Counted from the first letter of the stretch, positions 37,210 to 46,908 are shown. The stretch: 64,000 bases of DNA from Pseudomonas sp. H3(2019) (GCF_007713465.1 NZ_VMSG01000001.1:62001-126000); one strand, 5' to 3'. The notes: generated by a model not told the origin, from the letters alone. Translations and numbers: made by a program.

Positions 37210-39219
37210 CTAGCGCTTTAACATCGCGCGGATATCCGCCAATGCACTGTTGCCACGCACGGCTTTGACTTCGGTCGGGGTGTCGTCGTTGCCTTCCCAC
37301 GCCAGGTCGTCCGGCGGCAGTTCATCGAGGAAACGGCTCGGCGAGCAGTCGATGATTTCGCCGTACTGTTTGCGCTTGGCGGCAAAGGTAAACGCCAGGG
37401 TCTGGCGTGCGCGGGTAATCCCGACGTAGGCCAAACGGCGTTCTTCTTCGATGGTGTCGGCTTCGATGCTGGAGCGGTGCGGGAGGATTTCCTCTTCCAT
37501 GCCCATGATGAACACGTAGGGGAATTCCAGACCCTTGGAGGCGTGCAAGGTCATCATCTGTACGCCTTCGGCGCCGTCTTCCTCTTCCTGCTGACGTTCG
37601 AGCATGTCGCGCAATACCAGCTTGCCGATCGCGTCTTCGACGGTCATTTCGCCGTCTTCGTCTTTTTCCAGGGTGTTTTTCAGCGCCTCGATCAGGAACC
37701 AGACGTTACCCATGCGGTAGTCGGCGGCCTTGTCGCTGGAGCTGTTGGTCCGCAGCCAGTTCTCGTAGTCGATGTCCATGACCATGCTGCGCAGGGCGGA
37801 GATCGGGTCTTCGCCGGCACACTGCTCGCGCACGCGGTCCATGAAGCGCTTGAAGCGCGCCAGACGATCGGTGAAGCGGCTGTCCAGGTGCTCGCCCAGG
37901 CCGATTTCATCGGTCGCGGCATACATCGAGATCTTGCGTTCGGTCGCGTAGTTACCGAGCTTTTCCAGCGTGGTCGAACCGATTTCCCTGCGTGGGACGT
38001 TGATCACCCGCAGGAAGGCGTTGTCGTCATCCGGGTTCACGATCAGGCGGAAGTAGGCCATCAGGTCTTTGACTTCCTGACGTCCGAAGAAGCTGTTGCC
38101 ACCGGAAAGTCGATAAGGGACCTGGTGGTGTTGCAGCTTCAGCTCGATCAACTTGGCCTGGTAGTTACCGCGGTAGAGGATTGCGAAATCGCTGTACGGG
38201 CGGTCGGTGCGCAGGTGCAGGCTGAGGATTTCCACGGCCACGCGCTCGGCTTCAGCGTCTTCGTTGCGGCAGCGGATCACCCGGATCTCGTCGCCGTGGC
38301 CCATCTCGCTCCACAGCTGTTTTTCAAACTCGTGGGGATTGTTCGAGATCAGCACGTTGGCGCAGCGCAGGATACGGCTGGTGGAGCGGTAGTTTTGCTC
38401 CAGCATCACTACTTTCAAGGACGGATAGTCGTCCTTGAGCAGCATCAGGTTTTCCGGGCGGGCACCGCGCCAGGCATAGATTGATTGGTCATCGTCGCCT
38501 ACCACGGTGAACTGGTTGCGCGTGCCGATCAGCAATTTCACCAGCAGGTACTGGCTGGCGTTGGTGTCCTGGTATTCGTCCACCAGCAGGTAGCGGACTT
38601 TGTTCTGCCACTTTTCGAGAATGTCGGCGTGTTCCTGGAACAGCTTCACCGGCAGCAGGATCAGGTCGTCGAAATCCACTGCGTTGAACGCCTTGAGCGT
38701 GCGCTGATAGTGGGTGTAGACGATGGCGGCGGTCTGCTCCTTGGGGTTGCGGGCGTTTTCCAGGGCTTCGGGCGGCAGGATCAGGTCGTTCTTCCAGGCG
38801 CCGATCATGTTCTTGATCTCGTCGACGCCGTCGTCGCCCGAGTATTCCTTCTGCATGATGTCGGTCATCAAGGCCTTGACGTCGGTCTCGTCGAAAATCG
38901 AGAAACCGGGCTTGTAGCCCAGCCGCACATGCTCCTTGCGGATGATGTTCAGCCCAAGGTTGTGGAACGTGCACACCGTCAGACCGCGTCCTTCACCACC
39001 CTTGAGCAATGTGCCGACCCGCTCCTTCATCTCGCGCGCGGCCTTGTTGGTAAAGGTCATGGCGACGATGTACTGGGCACGAATGCCACAGCTCTGGATC
39101 AGGTGGGCGATTTTGCGGGTGATGACACTGGTCTTGCCGGAGCCAGCACCGGCGAGCACCAAAAGAGGGCCGCCGACGTAGCTCACGGCTTCTTGCTGCC
39201 GGGGATTGAGTCGGGACAT
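37210..39219 (-). CDS. rep: ATP-dependent DNA helicase Rep
   Basis: 669 residues, superfamily 1 3'-to-5' helicase that helps forks past obstacles. Walker A AGAGSGKT at 23-30, LLVDEYQDTNASQY (Walker B), GDDDQSIYAWRGA and VQMMTLHASKGLEFPYVF are all in order. It is divergent from the GGDEF/EAL gene. Confidence 0.97.
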   Translation of the reverse strand: MSRLNPRQQEAVSYVGGPLLVLAGAGSGKTSVITRKIAHLIQSCGIRAQYIVAMTFTNKAAREMKERVGTLLKGGEGRGLTVCTFHNLGLNIIRKEHVRLGYKPGFSIFDETDVKALMTDIMQKEYSGDDGVDEIKNMIGAWKNDLILPPEALENARNPKEQTAAIVYTHYQRTLKAFNAVDFDDLILLPVKLFQEHADILEKWQNKVRYLLVDEYQDTNASQYLLVKLLIGTRNQFTVVGDDDQSIYAWRGARPENLMLLKDDYPSLKVVMLEQNYRSTSRILRCANVLISNNPHEFEKQLWSEMGHGDEIRVIRCRNEDAEAERVAVEILSLHLRTDRPYSDFAILYRGNYQAKLIELKLQHHQVPYRLSGGNSFFGRQEVKDLMAYFRLIVNPDDDNAFLRVINVPRREIGSTTLEKLGNYATERKISMYAATDEIGLGEHLDSRFTDRLARFKRFMDRVREQCAGEDPISALRSMVMDIDYENWLRTNSSSDKAADYRMGNVWFLIEALKNTLEKDEDGEMTVEDAIGKLVLRDMLERQQEEEDGAEGVQMMTLHASKGLEFPYVFIMGMEEEILPHRSSIEADTIEEERRLAYVGITRARQTLAFTFAAKRKQYGEIIDCSPSRFLDELPPDDLAWEGNDDTPTEVKAVRGNSALADIRAMLKR

Positions 39220-39403
39220 GACGGAAAAGGGAGTCGTTTGCGAAAAGGGCGGGCATTTTAACAGGATGCACAGATTCTGCTGCCTCTCTCCGACTTGTGA
39301 CGTACCACGCTATCTTAATTTGCCGGTTTTGTTACTTTCCCGCAGGATGCGTGCTGAATTGGCGACTACTAATGTTCGATTCATCGCGGTACAACAGACT
39401 GTT

Positions 39404-39418
39404 TGATAATCAATATCA
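39404..39418 (+). promoter_or_regulatory. Near-consensus Fur box upstream of the EAL gene
   Basis: TGATAATCAATATCA agrees with the 7-1-7 Fur pattern TGATAAT-N-ATTATCA at 13 of 14 positions. It lies about 75 bases before the GGDEF/EAL gene in the rep divergent region. Implied control is repression when iron is plentiful. The strand choice assumes this gene is the target. Confidence 0.65.
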
Positions 39419-39487
39419 TTTGTCATTGTTTATCTGCGCGTCATAATGCCCGCCGCCAACATCTTTTGCAGAGTCTAGGGAGCTAGC

Positions 39488-41152
39488 TTGTCTACGCCTG
39501 TCGAACCCTTGCGTTTGCTGCTTCTGGCCGAAGAGCCAGCGTGGGCAGCGTTGTTACGCGAGTGTCTGGCTCCTATGGGGAGCTCGGCTGTGCTGATCAG
39601 TGCACCGACCTGGGAGTCGGTGAGCAGTCTATTTGCTGACAACCGCAGTGCGGTCCTGTTGACCATTCCCGCACTTCAACCGGAGCCGGGCCGTTGCAGC
39701 CTGCCGACGGTGCTATTGCTCGAACATGAACCGTCCACCCCACCGGACGGCGTCAGCGACTGGCTGGTTCGCGATGCGCTGGATGTGGATACATTGCGCC
39801 GCTGCCTGCGTCATGTGCGTGAGCGCGGCGTGCTCGAAAACACTTTGCAGCGTCTCGCCGAGCAGGACCCGCTGACCGGGATTGCCAACCGCCAGGGTTT
39901 TCAGACCCTGCTGGCGGCGCGCCTGGCGGAGAACGACGGTCGTGGCCTCGCGCTGGGGCACCTCGACCTCGACAACTTTCGACACGCCAACGACGCCCTC
40001 GGCCACCAGGCCGGTGACCGGTTGATCCTGCAAGTGGTCTCGCGGCTAAAAAGTCAGCTCGAAGCCGGTGATCAACTGGCGCGTCTGGGCAGCGACGAAT
40101 TCGCCTTGCTCATCGATACCCGCCGCGCGCCGCAGCGCGCGGAGTGGATGGCCGAACGCATCACCGAAGTCATGGCCGAACCCTACTGGGTCGACGGCGA
40201 AAGCCTGTTGATCGGCTGCAGCCTGGGCATCGCCCACGCGCGTGCGCAGGCTGGCGCCGACCCGCTGATGTGGCACGCACACATCGCCATGCAGCAGGCC
40301 AAAAGCACCCAAGGCTGCACCTTTCATATCTTCAATGAACGCATCAACCGCAACGCGCGCAGCCTCGCCGATCTTGAAAGCGAACTGCGCCGGGCCTTGC
40401 GCCGCGATGAGCTGGAATTGCATTACCAGCCGCGGCTGAACCTCGACGACGGGCAAATCGTCGGCCTCGAGGCTCTGGTGCGCTGGCGTCATGGCGAGCG
40501 CGGGCTGCTACCGCCGAGCGAGTTCGTGCCGCTGGCCGAGCAGAGCGGTTTGATCGTGCCGTTGGGGTACTGGGTGATTTCCCGTGCCTTGCGTGACATG
40601 CAGGCGTTGCGCGAACGCGGTCTGCCGCCGTTGCACATGGCGGTCAACCTGTCGTTCCGGCAGTTCCAGGACAGTCAGTTGCTGTCGACGTTGAGCCGGC
40701 TGATTGCCGAGCGCGGGGTTGAAGCGCAGTGGCTGGAGTTCGAACTGACGGAAACCGCCGTGATGCGCCGCAGCGATCTGGTCAAACAGACCATGGACGC
40801 TTTGGGGCGTCTGGGCGTGCGTTTTTCCCTGGACGATTTCGGCACCGGTTTTTCGTCATTCGTGCACCTCAACAGCCTGCCGATTGCCTTGCTGAAAATC
40901 GACAAAAGCTTTGTCGGTGGCATGGAGATGCGTGAGGAAAATCGCAAGCTGGTCCACGCGATGATCAACCTCGCCCACAACCTCAACCTGGAAGTGGTCG
41001 CCGAGGGCGTTGAAACGCCTGAACAACTTGAGCTGCTGCGTGATTTTGGTTGTGATCAGGTGCAGGGCTACCTGATCAGCAAGCCGTTGCCGCTGGCCGA
41101 GCTGGTTGAATATCTGACGTTTGGCAGTAGCCAACAGGCTGTCCTGGCTTAA
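39488..41152 (+). CDS. proE: GGDEF/EAL protein, probable c-di-GMP phosphodiesterase
   Basis: 554 residues. An N-terminal receiver-like segment (about 1-115) lacks an obvious phospho-acceptor signature. It is followed by GGDEF (about 120-285) and EAL (about 300-550). The GGDEF motif is changed to GSDEF (201-205), probably no cyclase. The EAL side keeps EAL (328-330), DDFGTGFSS and KIDKSFVGG, so it should hydrolyse c-di-GMP. It matches ProE of P. aeruginosa by position. The start is TTG; GGGAG lies 5 bases upstream. Confidence 0.85.
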   Translation: MSTPVEPLRLLLLAEEPAWAALLRECLAPMGSSAVLISAPTWESVSSLFADNRSAVLLTIPALQPEPGRCSLPTVLLLEHEPSTPPDGVSDWLVRDALDVDTLRRCLRHVRERGVLENTLQRLAEQDPLTGIANRQGFQTLLAARLAENDGRGLALGHLDLDNFRHANDALGHQAGDRLILQVVSRLKSQLEAGDQLARLGSDEFALLIDTRRAPQRAEWMAERITEVMAEPYWVDGESLLIGCSLGIAHARAQAGADPLMWHAHIAMQQAKSTQGCTFHIFNERINRNARSLADLESELRRALRRDELELHYQPRLNLDDGQIVGLEALVRWRHGERGLLPPSEFVPLAEQSGLIVPLGYWVISRALRDMQALRERGLPPLHMAVNLSFRQFQDSQLLSTLSRLIAERGVEAQWLEFELTETAVMRRSDLVKQTMDALGRLGVRFSLDDFGTGFSSFVHLNSLPIALLKIDKSFVGGMEMREENRKLVHAMINLAHNLNLEVVAEGVETPEQLELLRDFGCDQVQGYLISKPLPLAELVEYLTFGSSQQAVLA

Positions 41153-41160
41153 CGAAACCC

Positions 41161-41246
41161 GAGCAAGGCTTGCCCGCGATGGGATCACTGCGGTGTATCT
41201 GATACAACGCGTGATATCCATCGCGGGCAAGCCTTGCTCCTACGGG
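41161..41246. repeat. Inverted repeat (GAGCAAGGCTTGCCCGCGAT family)
   Basis: GAGCAAGGCTTGCCCGCGAT at 41161 and its reverse complement ending near 41240 enclose about 35 bases. Two more copies of the same arms are at 52238 and 62946. It fills the gap between the convergent EAL and MATE genes. Confidence 0.88.
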
Positions 41247-42653
41247 TTAATCAGGTTGGACGGTGCTGTACTGCACTGCCTGTTCCGGTTGTTCACGGCG
41301 GATCATCCGCTTCATCTTCCATTCGAACGCCAGCGTCAGGCTTACGGCCGAGCAGGCCAGTCCCAGCGCCAGACCCCACCAGACGCCAGTCGGCCCCCAA
41401 TGGAGGTGGAAAGCCATCAACCACGCCGCCGGAGCGCCGATCAGCCAATAGCAGGCGAGGCCGACCAGGAAGGTAGTCTTGGCGTCCTTCAGACCGCGAA
41501 TACAGCCCATGGCGATGGTTTGCGTGCCGTCGAAAAACTCGAACCACGCCGCCACCATCAACAGGCTCACGGCCAACTGAATGACCTCGCGGAACGCCGG
41601 GTCGTTATGGTCCAGGAACAGCCCGACCAGTTGGTTCGGCAACAGCCAGAAGACCATGGCAAACCCGAGCATCGCCGCGCCACCAAAGGCAATCCCGACC
41701 CGCCCGGCCAAGCGCGCATCGAGCAGCTGCCCGGCGCCGTAGTGCTGGCCGATGCGCATGGTGATCGCATACGAAAGCCCCGCCGGAATCATGAACGCCA
41801 CCGAGACGATTTGCAGGGCGATCTGATGCGCCGCCAATTGCGTACTGCCCATGGTGCCCATGCACAACGCGGCAAACGCAAACAGGCCGACCTCCACCGC
41901 GTAGGTGCCGCCAATCGGCAGGCCCAGGCGCCACAGCTCGCGCAAGTACTGGCGATTGGGCCGTGACAGGCCCTTGCGCAGTGGGTACGCGTCGTAAGCC
42001 GGGTGCCGGCGAATATGCCAGGCCAGGCCCAGCGCCATGCAGTTGGCGACGATGGCGGTGACCAGACCAATTCCCATCAAGCCCATTTTCGGCAGGCCGA
42101 ACATGCCGGTGATCAGCGCATAGTTGAGCAGGAAGTTGGCCACGGTCCCGACGAGGCTGATGACCATCACCGGCGTCGTCCGGCCAATGGCGCTGGTAAA
42201 ACCGCGCAGGGCCATGAAACTCAGGTAGCCGGGCAGGGCGAACGGCAGAATCAACAGGAACTGGCCGGCCGCATGCACGTTGCTTTCAGTCTGGCCGAAC
42301 AGCAACAGCACCGGTTTGAGGTTCCACAGCAGCAGACCCGCCACCAGCGCCATCAACCACGCCAGCCAAAGCCCGGCCTGGGTCAGCCGCGTGGCGCCTT
42401 CAATGTCGCCGGCACCCTGCCGGATCGCCACCAGCGTGCCGACCGCCGCGATCACGCCGATACAGAAAATCGACACGAACGAATAGCTCGCCGCGCCCAG
42501 GCCGCCACCGGCCAAGGCCTCCGGGCTGAGCCTGGCCATCATCAAGGTATCGGTGAGGATCATCAGCATGTGCGCCAACTGCGAGGCAATCAACGGCCCC
42601 GCCAGCCGCAGGATGGCCCAGAGTTCGGTACGTGCTGGATGCTGCATGATCAT
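41247..42653 (-). CDS. norM: MATE family efflux transporter (NorM-like)
   Basis: 468 residues with about twelve membrane segments. Multidrug/toxin extrusion driven by cation gradient. ILRLAGPLIASQLAHMLMILTDTLM is the family's first helix region and AAHQIALQIVSVAFMIP the mid signature. Starts at 42653 (ATG) or 42647 (ATG); GAG sits 4 or 10 bases away. It is divergent from a LysR gene that may control it. Confidence 0.92.
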   Translation of the reverse strand: MIMQHPARTELWAILRLAGPLIASQLAHMLMILTDTLMMARLSPEALAGGGLGAASYSFVSIFCIGVIAAVGTLVAIRQGAGDIEGATRLTQAGLWLAWLMALVAGLLLWNLKPVLLLFGQTESNVHAAGQFLLILPFALPGYLSFMALRGFTSAIGRTTPVMVISLVGTVANFLLNYALITGMFGLPKMGLMGIGLVTAIVANCMALGLAWHIRRHPAYDAYPLRKGLSRPNRQYLRELWRLGLPIGGTYAVEVGLFAFAALCMGTMGSTQLAAHQIALQIVSVAFMIPAGLSYAITMRIGQHYGAGQLLDARLAGRVGIAFGGAAMLGFAMVFWLLPNQLVGLFLDHNDPAFREVIQLAVSLLMVAAWFEFFDGTQTIAMGCIRGLKDAKTTFLVGLACYWLIGAPAAWLMAFHLHWGPTGVWWGLALGLACSAVSLTLAFEWKMKRMIRREQPEQAVQYSTVQPD

Positions 42654-42805
42654 CACGCTCGTTTAGTCAGAAAAATCGGGAAGGGTTGATTCTCGGCGCT
42701 CGCAAGCGTTTGCACAAAGGGATAAAAACGATTGCTCGCATGACTAAAACTCATGCCTCGGAGTTTCTGATAAGGTTTCGGGGTCGCGCTATAGGAGCTT
42801 TCCTG

Positions 42806-43726
42806 ATGTCTCGTCGTCTTCCTCCGTTATATGCCCTTCGCGCTTTCGAGGCCGCGGCGCGGCACAGTTCATTTACCCGTGCAGCAGAAGAACTGTCGAT
42901 TACCCAAAGCGCCGTCAGTCGCCATGTGCGTACGCTGGAGGAGCATTTTGCCTGTCGGCTGTTTCAGCGCAGCGGGCGCAATTTACAGCTGACCGAGGCC
43001 GCGCGTTTGCTGCTACCTGGCGTGCGTGAAGGTTTTGGTGCGCTGGAACGGGCCTGCAATACTTTGCGCGCCGAAGATGACGTCTTGCGCATGAAAGCCC
43101 CTTCGACCCTGACCATGCGCTGGCTGCTGGCACGACTCAGTCGCTTCCGGCATTTGCAGCCGGGCAACGAAGTGCAACTGACCAGCGCCTGGATGGACGT
43201 CGACTCGGTGGACTTCAATCATGAACCGTTCGATTGCGCAGTGTTGCTGAGCAACGGGCATTTTCCACCGGACTGGGAGGCCAGTTACCTGTTCCCGGAA
43301 CTGCTGATCCCGGTCGGCTCACCGAACCTGTTGAATGATCAACCATGGGATGTCGAGCGGCTGGTCAGCACTGAACTGCTTCACCCGACTCCCGATCGTC
43401 GTGACTGGCGCAGTTGGCTGGAGCGCATGGGCCTTTCAGAGCAGGTGTCGCTCAAGGGCGGGCAGGTGTTCGACACGCTGGAACTGGGGATGATTGCTGC
43501 TGCCCGGGGTTATGGGGTGTCGATGGGCGACTTGCTGATGGTGGCCGAAGATGTGGCTCAGGGCCGCCTGAGTTTGCCGTGGCCGACCGCCGTTGCCAGC
43601 GGTCTGAATTATTACCTGGTCTGGCCGAAAACCCGTCCTGGCGGTGAACGTTTGCGCCGTCTCAGCGATTTCCTTCAAGGCGAAGTCCAGTCCATGGAGT
43701 TGCCGGATGTCGAGCAACTGAGCTGA
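42806..43726 (+). CDS. LysR family transcriptional regulator (GcvA-like)
   Basis: 306 residues. The N-terminal helix-turn-helix AFEAAARHSSFTRAAEELSITQSAVSRHV has the GcvA/AmpR-like pattern. The ligand domain follows. GGAG precedes the ATG at MSRRLPPLYALRAFE; the longer frame to 42686 lacks support. It is divergent from norM across about 150 bases. Target unknown. Confidence 0.92.
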   Translation: MSRRLPPLYALRAFEAAARHSSFTRAAEELSITQSAVSRHVRTLEEHFACRLFQRSGRNLQLTEAARLLLPGVREGFGALERACNTLRAEDDVLRMKAPSTLTMRWLLARLSRFRHLQPGNEVQLTSAWMDVDSVDFNHEPFDCAVLLSNGHFPPDWEASYLFPELLIPVGSPNLLNDQPWDVERLVSTELLHPTPDRRDWRSWLERMGLSEQVSLKGGQVFDTLELGMIAAARGYGVSMGDLLMVAEDVAQGRLSLPWPTAVASGLNYYLVWPKTRPGGERLRRLSDFLQGEVQSMELPDVEQLS

Positions 43727-43854
43727 ACCGATGCAGCTGCCGGTCGAGTGCGCGCGGTCGAATGATGTTTTGCGGTGATTATGCTGTTTTTAAGCTTGCT
43801 GAAACGTTTCATCGGCGCTATAAAAATCGCACAACTCCAAGAAAGGCTTTCACC

Positions 43855-45069
43855 ATGACCCCGCTCAAACTGCTCGTCACTCTCGGCGCAATGACCGCTG
43901 CCTCCCACGTTATGGCTTGGGATTACGTGTTGCTCGACACCGACAAGGCTGCCCAGAACCAGCAAATCACCAGCCAGCAGCTCGGTGTGAAAACCGACAA
44001 ACCGTTTTCCGTGACCCTGCGCACCCTGCACGGTGGTCGGCAGGAGGGCGTCAGCATCGTCGACATTGATAACGGCACGATGAAACTCTCGGTGGTGCCG
44101 ACCCGTGGGATGAACGTCCTGCAGGCGTCAGTAGGCAATGTGCGTATGGGTTGGGATTCGCCGGTCAAGGACGTGGTCAATCCATCCTTCATCGAACTCA
44201 ACGGCCGTGGCGGATTAGGCTGGCTCGAAGGCTTCAACGAACTGGTCGCCCGCTGCGGCTACGAATGGGTCGGCCACCCCGGCATGGACAACGGCGAACT
44301 GCTGACCCTGCATGGCCGCGCCGCGAACATTCCGGCCAGCAAAGTCACTTTGCACATCGATGAAAAGCCGCCCTATGCCATCAGCCTGCGTGGTGAGTTG
44401 AAAGAGCAGGCGTTCAAGAAAGTCGACTTCTCGGTGAGCACCGAACTGGTCACCGAACCTGGCAGCGTGCGATTCGCCCTCAATGACACCCTGACCAACA
44501 ACGGCGACTATCCGAAGGAATACCAGGCGCTCTACCACAGCAACTTCAGCACCCCGTTCCTGGAACAGGGTGCCCGCTTCGCCGCGCCGGTGAAGCAGGT
44601 GTCACCGTTCAACGACAAGGCCAAGGGGGATTTGCCCGACTGGCAAACCTACCGCGCACCGACCAAGGACTATGACGAAACCGTCTACAACGTCGTGCCG
44701 TATGCCGATGCCAAGGGCGACACGCTGACGGTGCTGCATAACAAGGCGGGCAGCCTCGGGGTGTCGGTTGGCTTCAATACCAAGCAATTGCCGGTGTTCT
44801 CCCTGTGGAAAAACACCGATACCCAAGGGCAGGGCTATGTCACGGGGCTGGAGCCGGGGACGAGTTTTTCCTACAACCGCCGGTATCAGCGGCCACTGAA
44901 CCTGGTACCGACGATTGCGGCCAAGGAGCAGAAGCAGTTCCAGATCAGCTACAGCTTGCTGGCGGATAAAGCGGCTGTGGATAAAGCGTTGGCACAGGTG
45001 AGTGAGATTCAGGGTGGGCGGGAGACTGAGGTAAGGCAAACACCGTTAGTGGATCTCACCAAGGAATAA
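43855..45069 (+). CDS. DUF4432 family protein (aldose 1-epimerase-like), exported
   Basis: 404 residues. The N-terminus (MTPLKLLVTLGAMTAASHVMA) is a likely signal peptide. The rest has the galactose mutarotase-like beta-sandwich pattern: VVPTRGMNVLQASVGNVRMGWDSPV, HPGMDNGELLTLHGRAANIPA and TDTQGQGYVTGLEPGTSFSYNR (separate segments). It likely acts on a sugar or sugar acid in the periplasm; the substrate is unknown. The ATG at 43855 lies near the weak site AAAGG. Confidence 0.85.
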   Translation: MTPLKLLVTLGAMTAASHVMAWDYVLLDTDKAAQNQQITSQQLGVKTDKPFSVTLRTLHGGRQEGVSIVDIDNGTMKLSVVPTRGMNVLQASVGNVRMGWDSPVKDVVNPSFIELNGRGGLGWLEGFNELVARCGYEWVGHPGMDNGELLTLHGRAANIPASKVTLHIDEKPPYAISLRGELKEQAFKKVDFSVSTELVTEPGSVRFALNDTLTNNGDYPKEYQALYHSNFSTPFLEQGARFAAPVKQVSPFNDKAKGDLPDWQTYRAPTKDYDETVYNVVPYADAKGDTLTVLHNKAGSLGVSVGFNTKQLPVFSLWKNTDTQGQGYVTGLEPGTSFSYNRRYQRPLNLVPTIAAKEQKQFQISYSLLADKAAVDKALAQVSEIQGGRETEVRQTPLVDLTKE

Positions 45070-45075
45070 CCTCGG

Positions 45076-46569
45076 CTAGTGCGTGGTCGGTCGATACTGC
45101 AACGCTTCGGCCAGATGCTCGCGGGTGATGCCATCGACTTGTTCAAGGTCCGCCAGGGTGCGCGCCACCTTGAGCAGTCGGTGTGCCGCTCGTAGCGACA
45201 AGGTCAATCGTTCGCATGCGGTTTCCAGCCAGGTTTCGTCGGCTGTGGATAACGTGCAGTGTCGGCGCAGGCCCGGCAAATCGAGGAAGGCATTGGCGCA
45301 CCCCTGGCGTTTGTGTTGCCGCTCCCTTGCGTCCGCGACCCGGGCGGCGGCGGTTACGGTGTCATCGCCGGGTTTTGCTGCCGGATTCAACGCCGTGACT
45401 TCGCGGGCAACCGTCAGGTGCAGATCAATTCGGTCCAGCAGCGGCCCCGACAGCTTGTTCCGATAACGCTGGATCTGGTCCGGAGAACAACAGCAGCGTC
45501 CGCTCGGCTCGCCGAGATATCCACAGGGGCAGGGGTTCATGGCGGCCACCAGTTGAAAGCGCGCGGGAAAACGTACGCGGTCACGGGCCCGGGAAATCAC
45601 GATGCACCCCGACTCCAGCGGTTCTCTCAGCACCTCCAGCACCTTGCGATCAAACTCCGGCAGCTCATCGAGGAAGAGGACGCCATGGTGGGCGAGGGTG
45701 ATTTCACCTGGCTGTGGTTTCGAGCCTCCGCCCACCAGTGCCGGGCCGGACGCCGAATGGTGTGGCTGGCGGAACGGTCGTTGCGGCCAATGGCTCAACG
45801 GCACACAGCTGGTGACCGATTGAATCGCCGCGACTTCCAGCGCTTCGCTCTCGGCCAGTGGCGGCAGCAGCCCGGGCAAGCGACTCGCCAGCAGGGTTTT
45901 CCCCGTCCCCGGTGGTCCGCTGAACAGCAGGTTATGAGCCCCCGCAGCAGCGATCAACAAGGCACGCTTGGCCGCAATCTGGCCCTGTACCTCATTTAAA
46001 TCGGGGTAGGGTTTGCTGGCGTAGAGCAAACCATTGGACACAAACGGTTCTACGGGCGTGTGGCCATTGAAGTGCGCGACCGCCTCCAGCAGATGATCCA
46101 CCGCAATGACCTTCAGTCCTGAGGCCAGGCACGCTTCCTCGGCATTTGCCCGCGGCACCATCAGTGATCGTCCGGCCTTGCGCGCCGCCAGCGCCGCCGG
46201 CAATACACCACGAACCGCCCGCACTTCGCCAGACAGCGCCAACTCACCCAGACACTCGACGTCATCCAGCGTCAGGGTCGGCACCTGCACACTGGCAGCC
46301 AGAATCCCCAGGGCGATCGCCAGGTCGAATCGTCCGCCGTCCTTCGGTAGGTCAGCCGGGGCAAGATTCAAGGTGATGCGCCGCGCCGGAAATTGCAGCC
46401 CGGAATTGATGATCGCACTGCGCACCCGATCCTTGCTTTCCTTCACCGCAGCTTCCGGCAACCCCACCATCGTCAGCGACGGCAAGCCGTTGGCCAAATG
46501 GACTTCTACAGTGACGGCGGGCGCTTCCACACCGATCTGGGCGCGGCTGTGGACGATGGCCAGAGACAT
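45076..46569 (-). CDS. yifB: YifB family Mg-chelatase-like AAA ATPase (ComM-related)
   Basis: 497 residues. Walker A GPPGTGKT at 218-225. The N-terminal Lon-protease-like domain (MSLAIVHSRAQIGVEAPAV, VGLPEAAVKESKDRVRSAI) and a C-terminal Mg_chelatase_C are present. Related ComM acts as a branch-migration helicase in transformation. AAGGA lies 8 bases before the chosen ATG; an ATG two codons earlier exists. Convergent with the DUF4432 gene. Confidence 0.94.
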   Translation of the reverse strand: MSLAIVHSRAQIGVEAPAVTVEVHLANGLPSLTMVGLPEAAVKESKDRVRSAIINSGLQFPARRITLNLAPADLPKDGGRFDLAIALGILAASVQVPTLTLDDVECLGELALSGEVRAVRGVLPAALAARKAGRSLMVPRANAEEACLASGLKVIAVDHLLEAVAHFNGHTPVEPFVSNGLLYASKPYPDLNEVQGQIAAKRALLIAAAGAHNLLFSGPPGTGKTLLASRLPGLLPPLAESEALEVAAIQSVTSCVPLSHWPQRPFRQPHHSASGPALVGGGSKPQPGEITLAHHGVLFLDELPEFDRKVLEVLREPLESGCIVISRARDRVRFPARFQLVAAMNPCPCGYLGEPSGRCCCSPDQIQRYRNKLSGPLLDRIDLHLTVAREVTALNPAAKPGDDTVTAAARVADARERQHKRQGCANAFLDLPGLRRHCTLSTADETWLETACERLTLSLRAAHRLLKVARTLADLEQVDGITREHLAEALQYRPTTH

Positions 46570-46707
46570 GATCATTCCTTGAGTTCGCGAGAACCGCTTC
46601 CTGCGGTTTTTTGAAGGGTAGTTGTGGCGTAGCGGTTTAGTGCGACGGCTGAGGAGCGAAACCTTCGCAGGATGTTGCGGGTGTCGGGGCATAGGGGGCG
46701 AGAACGG

Positions 46708-46733
46708 AAAAAAACCGCCGTTCAGGCGGTTTC
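46708..46733 (-). terminator. Terminator downstream of the 50-residue ORF
   Basis: On the minus strand GAAACCGCC TGAA CGGCGGTTTTTTT, a stem plus T-run starting about 23 bases after the stop of the small ORF at 46756. It supports that ORF being a real transcription unit. Confidence 0.8.
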
Positions 46734-46755
46734 TTTGGACGGAGGATTCAGGCTC

Positions 46756-46908
46756 TTACACCGGCGAGCCACCCTGACGGCTCAAGCTCTTTGCCGCGAC
46801 TTCAAGGAATCGGCGCTGATTGGCTGAAACGTTGCCAGCTAACCGGAGTGCTTCGGCATGAAATTCAGCAATCAACAACGGTTTGGCTTTTTGCTTTTTG
46901 TGTTTCAT
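46756..46908 (-). CDS. Small lysine-rich hypothetical protein (50 residues)
   Basis: Begins MKHKKQKAKPLLIAEFHAEA and ends SLSRQGGSPV. A basic N-terminus is followed by an amphipathic stretch (IAEFHAEALRLAGNVSANQRRFLEVAAKSL, described here in pieces: IAEFHAEALRLAG then NQRRFLEVAA). I recognise no family. An intact terminator follows. It lies in the accessory insert between yifB and ubiK, upstream of and divergent from higB. Codon use looks ordinary. A real small gene is likely but not certain. Confidence 0.6.
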   Translation of the reverse strand: MKHKKQKAKPLLIAEFHAEALRLAGNVSANQRRFLEVAAKSLSRQGGSPV

